In this document: positions 29,041 through 37,358 of the stretch, in pieces
How positions within the stretch are numbered: the stretch's first letter is position 1
Layout of the letters: the number at the start of each line of letters is the position of its first letter
Origin: Evansella sp. LMS18
GTDB lineage: Bacteria; Bacillota; Bacilli; Bacillales; Salisediminibacteriaceae
Length of the DNA stretch: 64,000 nucleotides
Reading direction: 5' to 3'
NCBI RefSeq assembly: GCF_024362785.1
Contig: NZ_CP093301.1
Coordinates: 1,178,001-1,242,000, forward strand
Notes under the pieces: generated by a model
The model's input: only the letters and a program-made list of their open reading frames with translations
Told to the model about the DNA's origin: nothing
Database searches by the model: none
Translations under genes and position numbers: made by a program

Positions 29041-29817
29041 TTACAGGACATATTTTTTGAATTTATTAAATAAATAATAAATAAAGTAATAAATACTTTT
29101 AATAAGGCCGAGATTCTCAATCTCCCTGTAAACTTTCCAGTTCTGTTTTGCCATTTTAAACTTATTGCTTGATAATGAATTCTCTACAACCCGGTACCTG
29201 GCCAGCACTTCCTGCAGTCCATAGGCATGTATTCCTCTTTTCGTCAGGTTCAGCCAGGTAGTATAATCCTGCCGGGAACGAATATTAACCATTTCAATGT
29301 TCCCAGTTTTCTCAGTATCAAGCATTACTGTTAAGCAGCCAATCATATTTTGCTTTAATAGATCTTTATAATTTACAAGTTCAGGAACTGGCTCTGTTTT
29401 ACCAGAAGGGTTCCCTTTTTCATCCATGTACTCGTAACTTGAAAACGAAAAAGCGATTTTATTTTCTTCCATATATTTAAGCTGCTTTTCCAGTTTCTCA
29501 GGGTACCATTGATCATCACTGTCCAGAAATGCAAGATAACGTCCTCGTGCATTTTTTATAGCTGTATTTCTTGTTACTGCCGGACCACTGTTTTTCTTAA
29601 GCTGGATAAGTTTTATTCTCTCATCCTGCTGCATATATTCTCTTACAATTTTCACCGTTGAATCTGTTGAACAATCATCCACAACAATCATTTCCCATTT
29701 ACTGTACGTCTGGGCAAGTACTGATTTAATTGTATTGTGAATGAATTTCTCCGCATTGTAAGCCGGAGTAATGACTGATACTAATTCGTTAAAATTTTTC
29801 TCTTGCTCATTATTCAT
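29041..29817 (-). CDS. Family 2 glycosyltransferase, TuaG-like
   Basis: 258 residues with a GT-A domain: VSVITPAYNAEKFIHNTIKS, WEMIVVDDCSTDSTV, GPAVTRNTAIKNARG and FLDSDDQWYPEKL (DxD). The second half (RSRQDYTTWLNLTKRG, GLQEVLARYRVVENSLSSNK) resembles TuaG, a glycosyltransferase of teichuronic acid synthesis in B. subtilis. That supports a uronic-acid-type polymer, but no UDP-glucose dehydrogenase is present in the window. The gene is 29 bases downstream of the next glycosyltransferase. Confidence 0.85.
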   Translation of the reverse strand: MNNEQEKNFNELVSVITPAYNAEKFIHNTIKSVLAQTYSKWEMIVVDDCSTDSTVKIVREYMQQDERIKLIQLKKNSGPAVTRNTAIKNARGRYLAFLDSDDQWYPEKLEKQLKYMEENKIAFSFSSYEYMDEKGNPSGKTEPVPELVNYKDLLKQNMIGCLTVMLDTEKTGNIEMVNIRSRQDYTTWLNLTKRGIHAYGLQEVLARYRVVENSLSSNKFKMAKQNWKVYREIENLGLIKSIYYFIYYLFNKFKKYVL

Positions 29818-29846
29818 TCTGAATCACCATAATTATCCGGACAGTT

Positions 29847-30983
29847 TTAGATTAAAGGGGTTCCAGGCTGCAACTCCTGATAAAGGCGAATCAGTTTCTC
29901 TTCTTCCTTTCCCCAGTTGAGTTCTTCCTGAACAGCTTTTCGTCCGTTTTCTCCCATTTTTTTTGCTTCTGCAGGATTAGATTTCAAATAATTAATTGCT
30001 GCCCTTATTTCTTCTTCATTATAAGGGTCAACAGCTATTCCGCAATGATATTTTTCGATAAAATTCTTCCATACTCTGAAATCTGAGCATATAATGGGAA
30101 TTCCTGCTGTCATATACTCGAAGAATTTTGTCAGCTCTTTCTTTTTATAATGCTCTGAGGGAGGAAACAGCGCCAGCCCAGCTAACCATTTCTCACTAAT
30201 ATAGCTGTCATCAATTTCCTCTTTAGGTACATAGCGGTTTATACCTTCAATATAAAGCTGCTTTCTCTTCTCACCGGCCTTTTCCAGCATTTGTTCCGCA
30301 AGCCATTCAGGGCATCTGCCGTAAAAATATACGGAAATATTCTCATCGATTGCAGGCAGCGCGGCATGAGTAAGAGCACCTCTGTCCGTTGTTACATTAC
30401 CTGTATACAAAAGCTTGTTTTCTGTATCGCCAGGAACCCACTCTCTATTTATAAGTTTTTCGTTTAGTAAAGGATAATTTAATATACAAGTGCCTGTTGG
30501 ATATTTTTCTTTGTAGTATTTTTCCGCAAGTACCAATTTCATATTCTTTGAAAAGAGCTTTTCAGTGAGCTTATATATTTTACTGATGACCACCCTTAAG
30601 GGCTTTGTTAAATAATCCCTTGTTACTATTCCTGTTTCATAGTCTTCATGAATGTCGTAAACTACTGTATTGTATCTTTTCTTCAGAAGCCAGGCAGCAG
30701 GTAATAGCTCTGGATCATGAAAATGGTAATAATCTGCGTTTAACTGTTTTGCCTTTTTGTATGCTTCAAGCGGAGATAGTACCATACTTATAAATCTGTT
30801 TTTGTATTTTTTTAAGGTAATAACAGGGACAGTATTCTCCCCTTTTAAATCAGACGACGAAGGGGCTATTAATGTTACATTGTACCCTGCTTTTTGCAGT
30901 GATTGACATTGTTTATAATATATCCTTGGGTCTAATGGATGGTGAACAGTCGTAATATGCACTACTTTTCTGGTGTTATTCAC
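29847..30983 (-). CDS. Family 4-type glycosyltransferase
   Basis: 378 residues from a GTG start with AGGAGGTG upstream. A GT-B fold is indicated by the N-terminal VVHITTVHHPLDPRIYYKQ (typical of one surface-polysaccharide GT4 group), by VYDIHEDYE, by the linker LLYTGNVTTDRGAL and by the C-terminal donor site FPPSEHYKKKELTKFFEYMT and GIAVDPYNEEEI. It is predicted to be cytoplasmic and to add a sugar to a lipid-linked chain. Donor and acceptor are unknown. Genes on either side are 29-30 bases away in the same direction. Confidence 0.85.
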   Translation of the reverse strand: MNNTRKVVHITTVHHPLDPRIYYKQCQSLQKAGYNVTLIAPSSSDLKGENTVPVITLKKYKNRFISMVLSPLEAYKKAKQLNADYYHFHDPELLPAAWLLKKRYNTVVYDIHEDYETGIVTRDYLTKPLRVVISKIYKLTEKLFSKNMKLVLAEKYYKEKYPTGTCILNYPLLNEKLINREWVPGDTENKLLYTGNVTTDRGALTHAALPAIDENISVYFYGRCPEWLAEQMLEKAGEKRKQLYIEGINRYVPKEEIDDSYISEKWLAGLALFPPSEHYKKKELTKFFEYMTAGIPIICSDFRVWKNFIEKYHCGIAVDPYNEEEIRAAINYLKSNPAEAKKMGENGRKAVQEELNWGKEEEKLIRLYQELQPGTPLI

Positions 30984-31013
30984 TTTTTATAACACCTCCT
31001 GTTGCAATTTTTA

Positions 31014-32135
31014 TCACTTTTCTTTCAATGTGGCTGCAAATACTCTTTCGTATTGCCTTACAATCTTTTTCGCATCGAAATGGCTGGCTCTGTCATAACC
31101 CTTGTTAATAATTTCACTTGTTTTCCCTCTATCCGCCGTCAAAACCTGAAGCATTTTATCCCCCATCTCCTCCGCATTCCCAACTTCACAGAGCAGACCA
31201 TACTCACCTTTATCTAATACTTCCTCAGGACCTGACTTGCAGTTAGTGGAAACAACGGGAGTACCGGAGGCCAGTGCTTCTGCAATCACATGGCTGAATC
31301 CTTCATGAACAGAAGAAAGAACAAACAAGTCTGCATGCTTAAAATAGATGTATGGGTTACTTTGGAATCCGATAAAATGCACTCGGTCACGAATATTCAA
31401 TTCTTCTGCTTCTTGTTTCAATTTGTTTTCCAGGGGGCCTTCCCCCAGAATCACCAGCCGGCTGCTGATTTTTTCAGTTACTCTTGAGAATGCTTCTAAA
31501 AGTGTTTTCTGGTCTTTTTGTTCTACTAATCTGCCAGCTGTAATCACTACTTTTTCCGAAGAACTAAATAATTCCTTATGGTTGTCCGGGATTCCCCCTT
31601 CAGTCATATTCTGGTTGATTCGCTCAAGATCAACCGGATTATAAATCACTTCAATATCTTTCGGCTTAATTTTATACCTTTTAACCAGGTTTTCTTTAAC
31701 GCCTTCTGATAAGGAGACAATTTGATCCGATAATTTGTAAATAAGCCCAAATCCAAATAGCTGTATATTAGTTTTGAAGGTTCCCCCTAAGTTATCCGCT
31801 TCTCTGATTACTGTTTTTACCCTTGTAAATGATAATTTTGATGCAAGGATGGCTATCGTATTTACCCTCGGTATTGTACTAAAAACTAAGTCCACTTTCC
31901 TGGTTCTGATAATCTTTGCAAGACTCCATACAGAACGGCTGAGTCTTCTTGAATCCAATTTAATAAATTCCACATCTTCTTTTAACTCTTTTTCGTAAGA
32001 ACCGTCAAAATTTAGTGTAACCAGAACTGGTGAGAACTTATTTCGGTCCAGATTATTAATGATGTTCAGTAAAGTTCTCGCAGCCCCTCCGGCTCCCATT
32101 TGGTAGATGAAAAACATAACTTTTATTTTTTTCAT
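31014..32135 (-). CDS. Family 4 glycosyltransferase, first gene of the polymer cluster
   Basis: 373 residues. The N terminus VMFFIYQMGAGGAARTLLNI is the GT4 acceptor-side loop. The C-terminal domain has VVITAGRLVEQKDQKTLLEA, VHFIGFQSNPYIYFKHADLF and SSVHEGFSHVIAEALASG, with the E-x7-E pair that binds the nucleotide sugar. AAAGG lies about 10 bases before the ATG. A leftward CTATACT about 75 bases upstream is a possible -10 element without a convincing -35. From here to 15.3 kb all genes read leftward with small gaps, so this is the probable head of the transcript. Confidence 0.88.
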   Translation of the reverse strand: MKKIKVMFFIYQMGAGGAARTLLNIINNLDRNKFSPVLVTLNFDGSYEKELKEDVEFIKLDSRRLSRSVWSLAKIIRTRKVDLVFSTIPRVNTIAILASKLSFTRVKTVIREADNLGGTFKTNIQLFGFGLIYKLSDQIVSLSEGVKENLVKRYKIKPKDIEVIYNPVDLERINQNMTEGGIPDNHKELFSSSEKVVITAGRLVEQKDQKTLLEAFSRVTEKISSRLVILGEGPLENKLKQEAEELNIRDRVHFIGFQSNPYIYFKHADLFVLSSVHEGFSHVIAEALASGTPVVSTNCKSGPEEVLDKGEYGLLCEVGNAEEMGDKMLQVLTADRGKTSEIINKGYDRASHFDAKKIVRQYERVFAATLKEK

Positions 32136-32581
32136 ATATTACAGCCTTTCTGTACATTAGGAATTATTTTACTACTATTAAAAGATAAGCATTTTATACT
32201 GCACAATATTTAAGTATAGCACAGAATTATTTTCTTTTTTCTTAAAAAAACAGCGATTATTGTCATTAGATTTTCAGCCCTCAACAGAACAGTACTGCAA
32301 GCTATAATGACAGATGCAACCATTCTATCCTTTTGATTCATTCGTAGGACCAGACATAATACGTAAAAGAAAATAAGCTATTTTTGTGATTCATTAGTGA
32401 CATTAAACATAGTTCTTTTTGCCGTTTTTTTATGAGGCACCCCCATTTTTAAAGAAACTTTGCCCTAATCTATTATTTTATGACAAAATTCAACCTTAAC
32501 CTCCAAAAGTCCCTTGCTTTACTCTGCCAAAAGCCGATATCATTGATAATACGAGATAAAAAGGAGGTGCTTTACAGAGTT
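32136..32581. other. Divergent control region between the polymer cluster and the amidase gene
   Basis: AT-rich, with no coding frame. It must hold start sites for both directions. A leftward CTATACT (about 32213-32219) is the only recognisable piece. AAGGAGGTG (32561-32569) is the ribosome binding site of the amidase gene. Confidence 0.5.
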
Positions 32582-34687
32582 GTGATTAAAAATTTAATAA
32601 TTATATTTTCAGCTATATTTTTATTTATTACACTTCCAAGTACTGCTGAAGCTGATAACATTGTTCTGGAGCGCGGGGTACAACATGAAAATGTTATTAC
32701 CCTCAAAAATAATTTAAACGAACTAGGTTTTCCGGTTACAATGAATGCTCCGGAAAATTATGGTCCGGCTACTGAACAGGCTGTCAGAGATCTTCAAAAG
32801 TATTATGGGGTAAGTGTAAATGGAAAGGCCGACGAAAACACGTTAGCTAAGATGGACGAAATTTTATCCAGTCCTCTTCGCCGGGGAGAGTTTAATAGTC
32901 AGACAGAAGAGCTAAAAAACAACCTTAATACACTAGGATTCTCTGTAACTATGAACTCGCCTAAAAGCTTCGGACCAGCTACTGAACAAGCTCTCAGAGA
33001 TTTTCAGGAGCATTATGGGCTTAGGGTTAATGGGATTGGGGACGAAGTAACACTGGCAAAGATAAACGAATTGTTATTACCTCAAACCTTTAAACGAGGG
33101 GATAATCATGAACAAATTGCCAATTTGAAGAACAACCTCAACACTCTTGGTTTTCCTGTTACGATGAATGCCCCTAGTAATTTTGGTCCAGCTACAGAAA
33201 GTGCTGTTAGAGACTTCCAGAATTATTACGGTTTGAATGTAACTGGGGAAGCCGGAGCAGATACTCTCAGTAAAATTGAGGAAATCCTCTCCAGTCCCCT
33301 GAGCAGAGGACAAAATAACAGCCAGACTGAGCAGCTCAAGAATAACCTTAATACATTAGGGTTCTCTGTAACTATGAACTCTCCTGGAAGCTTTGGTCCT
33401 GCTACAGAGCAGGCTGTGAGAGATTTCCAGGGACATTATGAGCTAAGAGTTAACGGCATTGGTGACGAAGTAACACTGGCAAAAATTGAGCAGCTTCTAT
33501 CGGAACAGCCTCAAATCTTCAGGCAAGGAGACAACCATGAAGAGGTTATTGATCTTAAAAATAACCTTAATACTCTAGGTTTTCCTGTTTCTATGAACTA
33601 TCCCGATAGTTTTGGTCCAGCGACGGCAAGCGCCGTAAGAGATTTCCAAAGCTATTACGGACTAAACGTAACTGGGGAAGCTGGACCGGAAACCTTTAAT
33701 AAAATCGAAGAGATTTTATCCAGCCCACTTCGCAGAGGACAGAGTAACAGCCAGACGGAAGTGCTGAAAAATAACCTGAACACTCTGGGCTTTTCAGTAA
33801 CCATGTATACTCCGCAAAGCTACGGGCCTTCTACAGAGCAGGCTGTACGTGACTTTCAGGATCATTACGGGCTTAGAGTAAGCGGTATTGGCGATGTAGT
33901 AACACTGGCAAAGATTGAGGAACTACTAAGTCTTACTTTCACGCAAGGAGTCGTGACGGCAAATTCTAGTTTGAATGTCCGCAGCGGACCAGGGACAAGT
34001 CATAGTGCAATTGGTTCTCTGTCTCGCGGGGCGACTGTCGAGATTAGGGGAACAGAAAGAAACGGCTGGCTGAGCATCGACTATAATGGTCGTACCGGCT
34101 ACGTTTCAGGACAGTATATCAGTCTGAATGTCCCTTCTTCCGGAGCTCTCAGAGGCAAAGTAATTATGCTTGATCCAGGACATGGAGATCAGGATTCAGG
34201 TGCTGTTGCCGGCGGAATGCGGGAAAAGGAACTAGTTCTGGATATTTCCTTAAGAGCGCAGCGTCTTTTGGAAAACCAGGGTGCTACTGTTATTATGACA
34301 AGATCTACAGATGTATTCTTAACACTTAGCCAGCGTGCTTCGCTAGCCAACAACTCGAATGCAGATGTATTTGTCAGTGTCCATGCTAATGCCTTTAATG
34401 GTAGTGCAAATGGAACTGAAACATTCTGGAACAGCCGTTACCAGGCCGCAAACAGTGAGAAGCTTGCACATACTCTGCAAAATGCAACTGTACAGAAAAT
34501 GGGTACTAATTACCGCAGAGTTGACCAGGCAAATTACACTGTAATTTCCTCAACAAGAATCCCGAGCGCATTATTAGAAGTCGGTTTTATGGACCACTCT
34601 GGTGATGCAGCTAAGCTTAGACAAAGCTCTTACCGAGACAGATCTGCGGAAGCTATTGTAGAAGGTTTGATTAATTATTTCAGATAA
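32582..34687 (+). CDS. Secreted N-acetylmuramoyl-L-alanine amidase with six peptidoglycan-binding repeats
   Basis: A GTG at 32582 is chosen: it follows AAGGAGGTG and starts directly at a normal signal peptide (VIKNLIIIFSAIFLFITLP, cleavage near STAEA). An ATG at 32480 in the same frame would add 34 residues before it with no ribosome binding site. The protein has 701 residues: six PG_binding_1-type repeats, an SH3 domain (about 455-515, NSSLNVRSGPGTSHSAIG) and an Amidase_3 domain (MLDPGHGDQDSGAV, VFVSVHANAF, ALLEVGFMDHS) with the zinc His and Glu ligands and catalytic Glu. It cleaves the bond between muramic acid and L-Ala of the stem peptide. Repeats match those of the glucosaminidase at 10.5 kb. 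Confidence 0.92.
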   Translation: MIKNLIIIFSAIFLFITLPSTAEADNIVLERGVQHENVITLKNNLNELGFPVTMNAPENYGPATEQAVRDLQKYYGVSVNGKADENTLAKMDEILSSPLRRGEFNSQTEELKNNLNTLGFSVTMNSPKSFGPATEQALRDFQEHYGLRVNGIGDEVTLAKINELLLPQTFKRGDNHEQIANLKNNLNTLGFPVTMNAPSNFGPATESAVRDFQNYYGLNVTGEAGADTLSKIEEILSSPLSRGQNNSQTEQLKNNLNTLGFSVTMNSPGSFGPATEQAVRDFQGHYELRVNGIGDEVTLAKIEQLLSEQPQIFRQGDNHEEVIDLKNNLNTLGFPVSMNYPDSFGPATASAVRDFQSYYGLNVTGEAGPETFNKIEEILSSPLRRGQSNSQTEVLKNNLNTLGFSVTMYTPQSYGPSTEQAVRDFQDHYGLRVSGIGDVVTLAKIEELLSLTFTQGVVTANSSLNVRSGPGTSHSAIGSLSRGATVEIRGTERNGWLSIDYNGRTGYVSGQYISLNVPSSGALRGKVIMLDPGHGDQDSGAVAGGMREKELVLDISLRAQRLLENQGATVIMTRSTDVFLTLSQRASLANNSNADVFVSVHANAFNGSANGTETFWNSRYQAANSEKLAHTLQNATVQKMGTNYRRVDQANYTVISSTRIPSALLEVGFMDHSGDAAKLRQSSYRDRSAEAIVEGLINYFR

Positions 34688-34717
34688 AATTTAGTAGTTT
34701 AATATGTTTACAATCTG

Positions 34718-34760
34718 AAGAGGGTGTCCCAAAAGTCTTTTGGTGACACCCTCTTTCTTT
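34718..34760. terminator. Bidirectional terminator between amidase and protease genes
   Basis: AAGAGGGTGTC pairs with GACACCCTCTT, with an inner CCAAAAG/CTTTTGG stem; the rightward side is followed by TCTTT. The two genes converge on it. Confidence 0.85.
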
Positions 34761-34802
34761 ATAACTAACTTATCGAAAAAATTAATACTCTATGAATAAA
34801 AA

Positions 34803-37202
34803 TTATTTAATTAGACTTTCAAGTTTGCGTAGAGAGACTTCATCCAGAATTCCGTTTACTGCCAACCCATGCTTTTCCTGAAAAGATTTTACTTCGTTAA
34901 CTGTTTCCAAACCATAAAAAGTAGTTGGGGGTGACCAGTGAGTTCCAAATCCTGCTTTTTGCAGATCCAGTTTACGCAATTGGATTTCTCTGCTTCGATT
35001 TCCCTGCTGATATGGAGAGGACAAAATTTCATCCAACTTTGCCAATGTTACCTCATCCATAATTCCATTCACTCGTAAGCTATAGTATCGCTGGAAAGAT
35101 TGGACTTCATTCGTGGTCTCCGAACCGTATAGTGTCGTCGGTGGTGACCAGTGAGTTCCGAATCCTGTCTTTTGCAATTCCAGTTTCAGCTGCTGAATTT
35201 TTCCGCTTCGGTTTCCCTGCTGATATGGAGAGGACAAAATTTCATTCAACCTTGCCAATGTTACCTCATCCATAATTCCATTCACTCGTAAGCTATAATA
35301 TTGCTGGAAGGATCGGACTTCATTAGCAGTCTCTGAACCGTATAATGTGGTCGGTGGTGACCAGTGAGTTCCAAATCCTGTCTTTTGCAATTCTATTTTC
35401 AGTTGCTGGATTTCTCTGCTTCGTTTCCCTTGCTGATATGGGGAGGACAAAATTTCATTCAACTTTGCCAGTGTTATTTCATCCATAATTCCATTAACTC
35501 GTAAGCCATAGTATTGCTGGAAGGATCGGACTTCATTAGCAGTCTCTGAACCGTATAGTGTCGTCGGCGGTGACCAGTGAGTTCCAAATCCTGTTTTTTG
35601 CAATTCTGTTTTCAATCGCTGAATTTCTCCGCTACGGTTCCCCTGCTGATATGGTGAAGATAGGATTTCTTCGAGTTTAGCTCTGGTGATGTGATCCATG
35701 ATTCCGTTTACTTTTAAACCATAATATTTCTGAAAGGATCTCACCTCATTCACTGTTTCAGTACCGTATAAAGTTGAGGGATTTGTCCAGTGGGTGCCAA
35801 AACCTGTTCTAACTAAATCTAATTTTAGTGATTGAATTTCCGTGCTCTTGTCCCCACGCTGAGGTGAATTAACTGCATTATCTTTAAGCCTCTTTAAAGT
35901 ATTTTCATCCACCAGACCTGAAACTTTGATATTATAGTACTTTTGAAACTCCCTTACCGAATTCTCGGTTTTCCTGCTAAAAGAATCTGACACATCCGAA
36001 CTGCTTAGAAAGCCAAGCTTTTGTAAGTAGTTGTTGACTTGAAGTACCGCTTCACCTTGATCCCCCAATTTCAAAATTTGAGCATTTTTATTCCCATTTC
36101 CATCCGAGGTTGGGGCCTGCACAAGACCATATCCAAAGAAGTTATCCTTACCTGCAGTACCTATGTCGATAGCTGACTGCTGCATTAATTTTCTAAGCTC
36201 AACATGGTTCTGCTCGGGGGCAGACTCTTTCATTAGCGCGAGAACCCCTGATACATAAGGAGCAGCCATCGACGTCCCGCTTCTTCTCGAATAACGATTA
36301 CTTAGGTCAGTACTAAGAATGTTTACTCCAGGGGCAGCTATTTCTATTGCAGGCCCCGTGGCCGAAAAACTTCCCCGGTTATTATTAATGTCTGTGGCAC
36401 TAACAGCAATAACGGAATTAAAACGGGCCGGATACAAAACAGTATCACCACTGCCATCACTGTTACCTTTGTTGCCTGCAGAAGCAACTACCAGAATTCC
36501 TTTATCATAAGCATTGTCGACTGCCTGATTAAGAGAAATTGAATCGTTAACCACTCCAAGGCTAATATTTATAATATCCATCTGGTTATTGACTGCCCAT
36601 TCTATCCCTTTAAGAATATCTGAGAGATAACCAGTTCCGCTTCCATTTAGAACCTTTACAGCGTATAAACTTGCTTCCGGAGCTATTCCCCTAACCGTGG
36701 AGTTACCTTTAGCACCTATAATTCCGGCAACATGCGTTCCATGGCCATGATCATCAAAATAAGTGTCTGTATATGAAGTAACTGATACTCCACCTGCAAG
36801 AGGGAGATCAGGATGCTCTGCTATACCCGTATCCAGGACTGCTATTTTAATTCCCTTTCCTGACAGCCCTGATTCCCAGGACCTCGGGGCTTCGATCCTG
36901 TTTATTCCCCATTCCATATCCCAATTTGTTATCTCAACTAACTGGTCAACCTCCACAGCTAAAACATTCGGATTGTTCTCCAGTGCTTTCATTGCTTGTG
37001 CTGGCATTTCCCCCGAAACTATTGGTATATGCTTAAACGCTTGATCAACTTTTCCATTAAGGTTGGTGAGTGTATTTTCATCTATCTCTTCTTCAAAAAC
37101 TACAATAACATTCTCCATGTGGTTTCCTGCGAGAGTACTAGAGTTTGTGAATAAAAAACTGGCTAGTACTGCAAAAAGTAATATATTTAAAGTCTTTTTC
37201 AT
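34803..37202 (-). CDS. Secreted subtilisin-family protease with six peptidoglycan-binding-like repeats
   Basis: 799 residues; GGAGTG precedes the ATG. A signal peptide (residues 1-25) and an I9-type propeptide (to about 85) come first. The S8 catalytic domain (about 90-375) has the triad in IAVLDTGIAEHPDL, HGHGTHVAGI and SGTSMAAPYVSG, with SAGNKGNSDGSGD as the oxyanion-Asn region. Six repeats of about 70 residues follow. The last five share the phrase TGFGTHW(S/T).P(T/S)TLYG..T.NEV.SFQ..Y.L.VNGIMD and are close copies at DNA level. The repeats probably hold the protease in the wall, where it could process surface proteins or autolysins. Domain order (protease first, repeats last) is opposite to that of the two hydrolases nearby. 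Confidence 0.92.
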   Translation of the reverse strand: MKKTLNILLFAVLASFLFTNSSTLAGNHMENVIVVFEEEIDENTLTNLNGKVDQAFKHIPIVSGEMPAQAMKALENNPNVLAVEVDQLVEITNWDMEWGINRIEAPRSWESGLSGKGIKIAVLDTGIAEHPDLPLAGGVSVTSYTDTYFDDHGHGTHVAGIIGAKGNSTVRGIAPEASLYAVKVLNGSGTGYLSDILKGIEWAVNNQMDIINISLGVVNDSISLNQAVDNAYDKGILVVASAGNKGNSDGSGDTVLYPARFNSVIAVSATDINNNRGSFSATGPAIEIAAPGVNILSTDLSNRYSRRSGTSMAAPYVSGVLALMKESAPEQNHVELRKLMQQSAIDIGTAGKDNFFGYGLVQAPTSDGNGNKNAQILKLGDQGEAVLQVNNYLQKLGFLSSSDVSDSFSRKTENSVREFQKYYNIKVSGLVDENTLKRLKDNAVNSPQRGDKSTEIQSLKLDLVRTGFGTHWTNPSTLYGTETVNEVRSFQKYYGLKVNGIMDHITRAKLEEILSSPYQQGNRSGEIQRLKTELQKTGFGTHWSPPTTLYGSETANEVRSFQQYYGLRVNGIMDEITLAKLNEILSSPYQQGKRSREIQQLKIELQKTGFGTHWSPPTTLYGSETANEVRSFQQYYSLRVNGIMDEVTLARLNEILSSPYQQGNRSGKIQQLKLELQKTGFGTHWSPPTTLYGSETTNEVQSFQRYYSLRVNGIMDEVTLAKLDEILSSPYQQGNRSREIQLRKLDLQKAGFGTHWSPPTTFYGLETVNEVKSFQEKHGLAVNGILDEVSLRKLESLIK
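34940..35790 (-). repeat. Tandem 210-bp coding repeats at the protease C terminus
   Basis: Four to five copies of a roughly 210-bp unit, each containing the segment encoding EILSSPYQQGNRSGEIQ-like and GFGTHWSPPTTLYG. They are close enough in DNA for unequal crossing-over. Confidence 0.85.
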
Positions 37203-37320
37203 AAGACACTCCTTCTAAAAATATTTACAAGAAAATTATACCGCTAAAAGCATTTTCTGGGGAGTGTCTATTTTATTATTAATTAGTAGTTTTAATATGA
37301 AGTAGCCTTTCCATTTAACG

Positions 37321-37347
37321 GAAAAGGTCCGCCTAATTAGGCGAACC
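37321..37347 (-). terminator. Terminator of the penicillin-binding protein gene
   Basis: Read leftward, GGTTCGCC TAATTA GGCGGACC-type hairpin followed by TTTTC, directly after the stop at 37359. Confidence 0.8.
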
Positions 37348-37358
37348 TTTTAACACTA

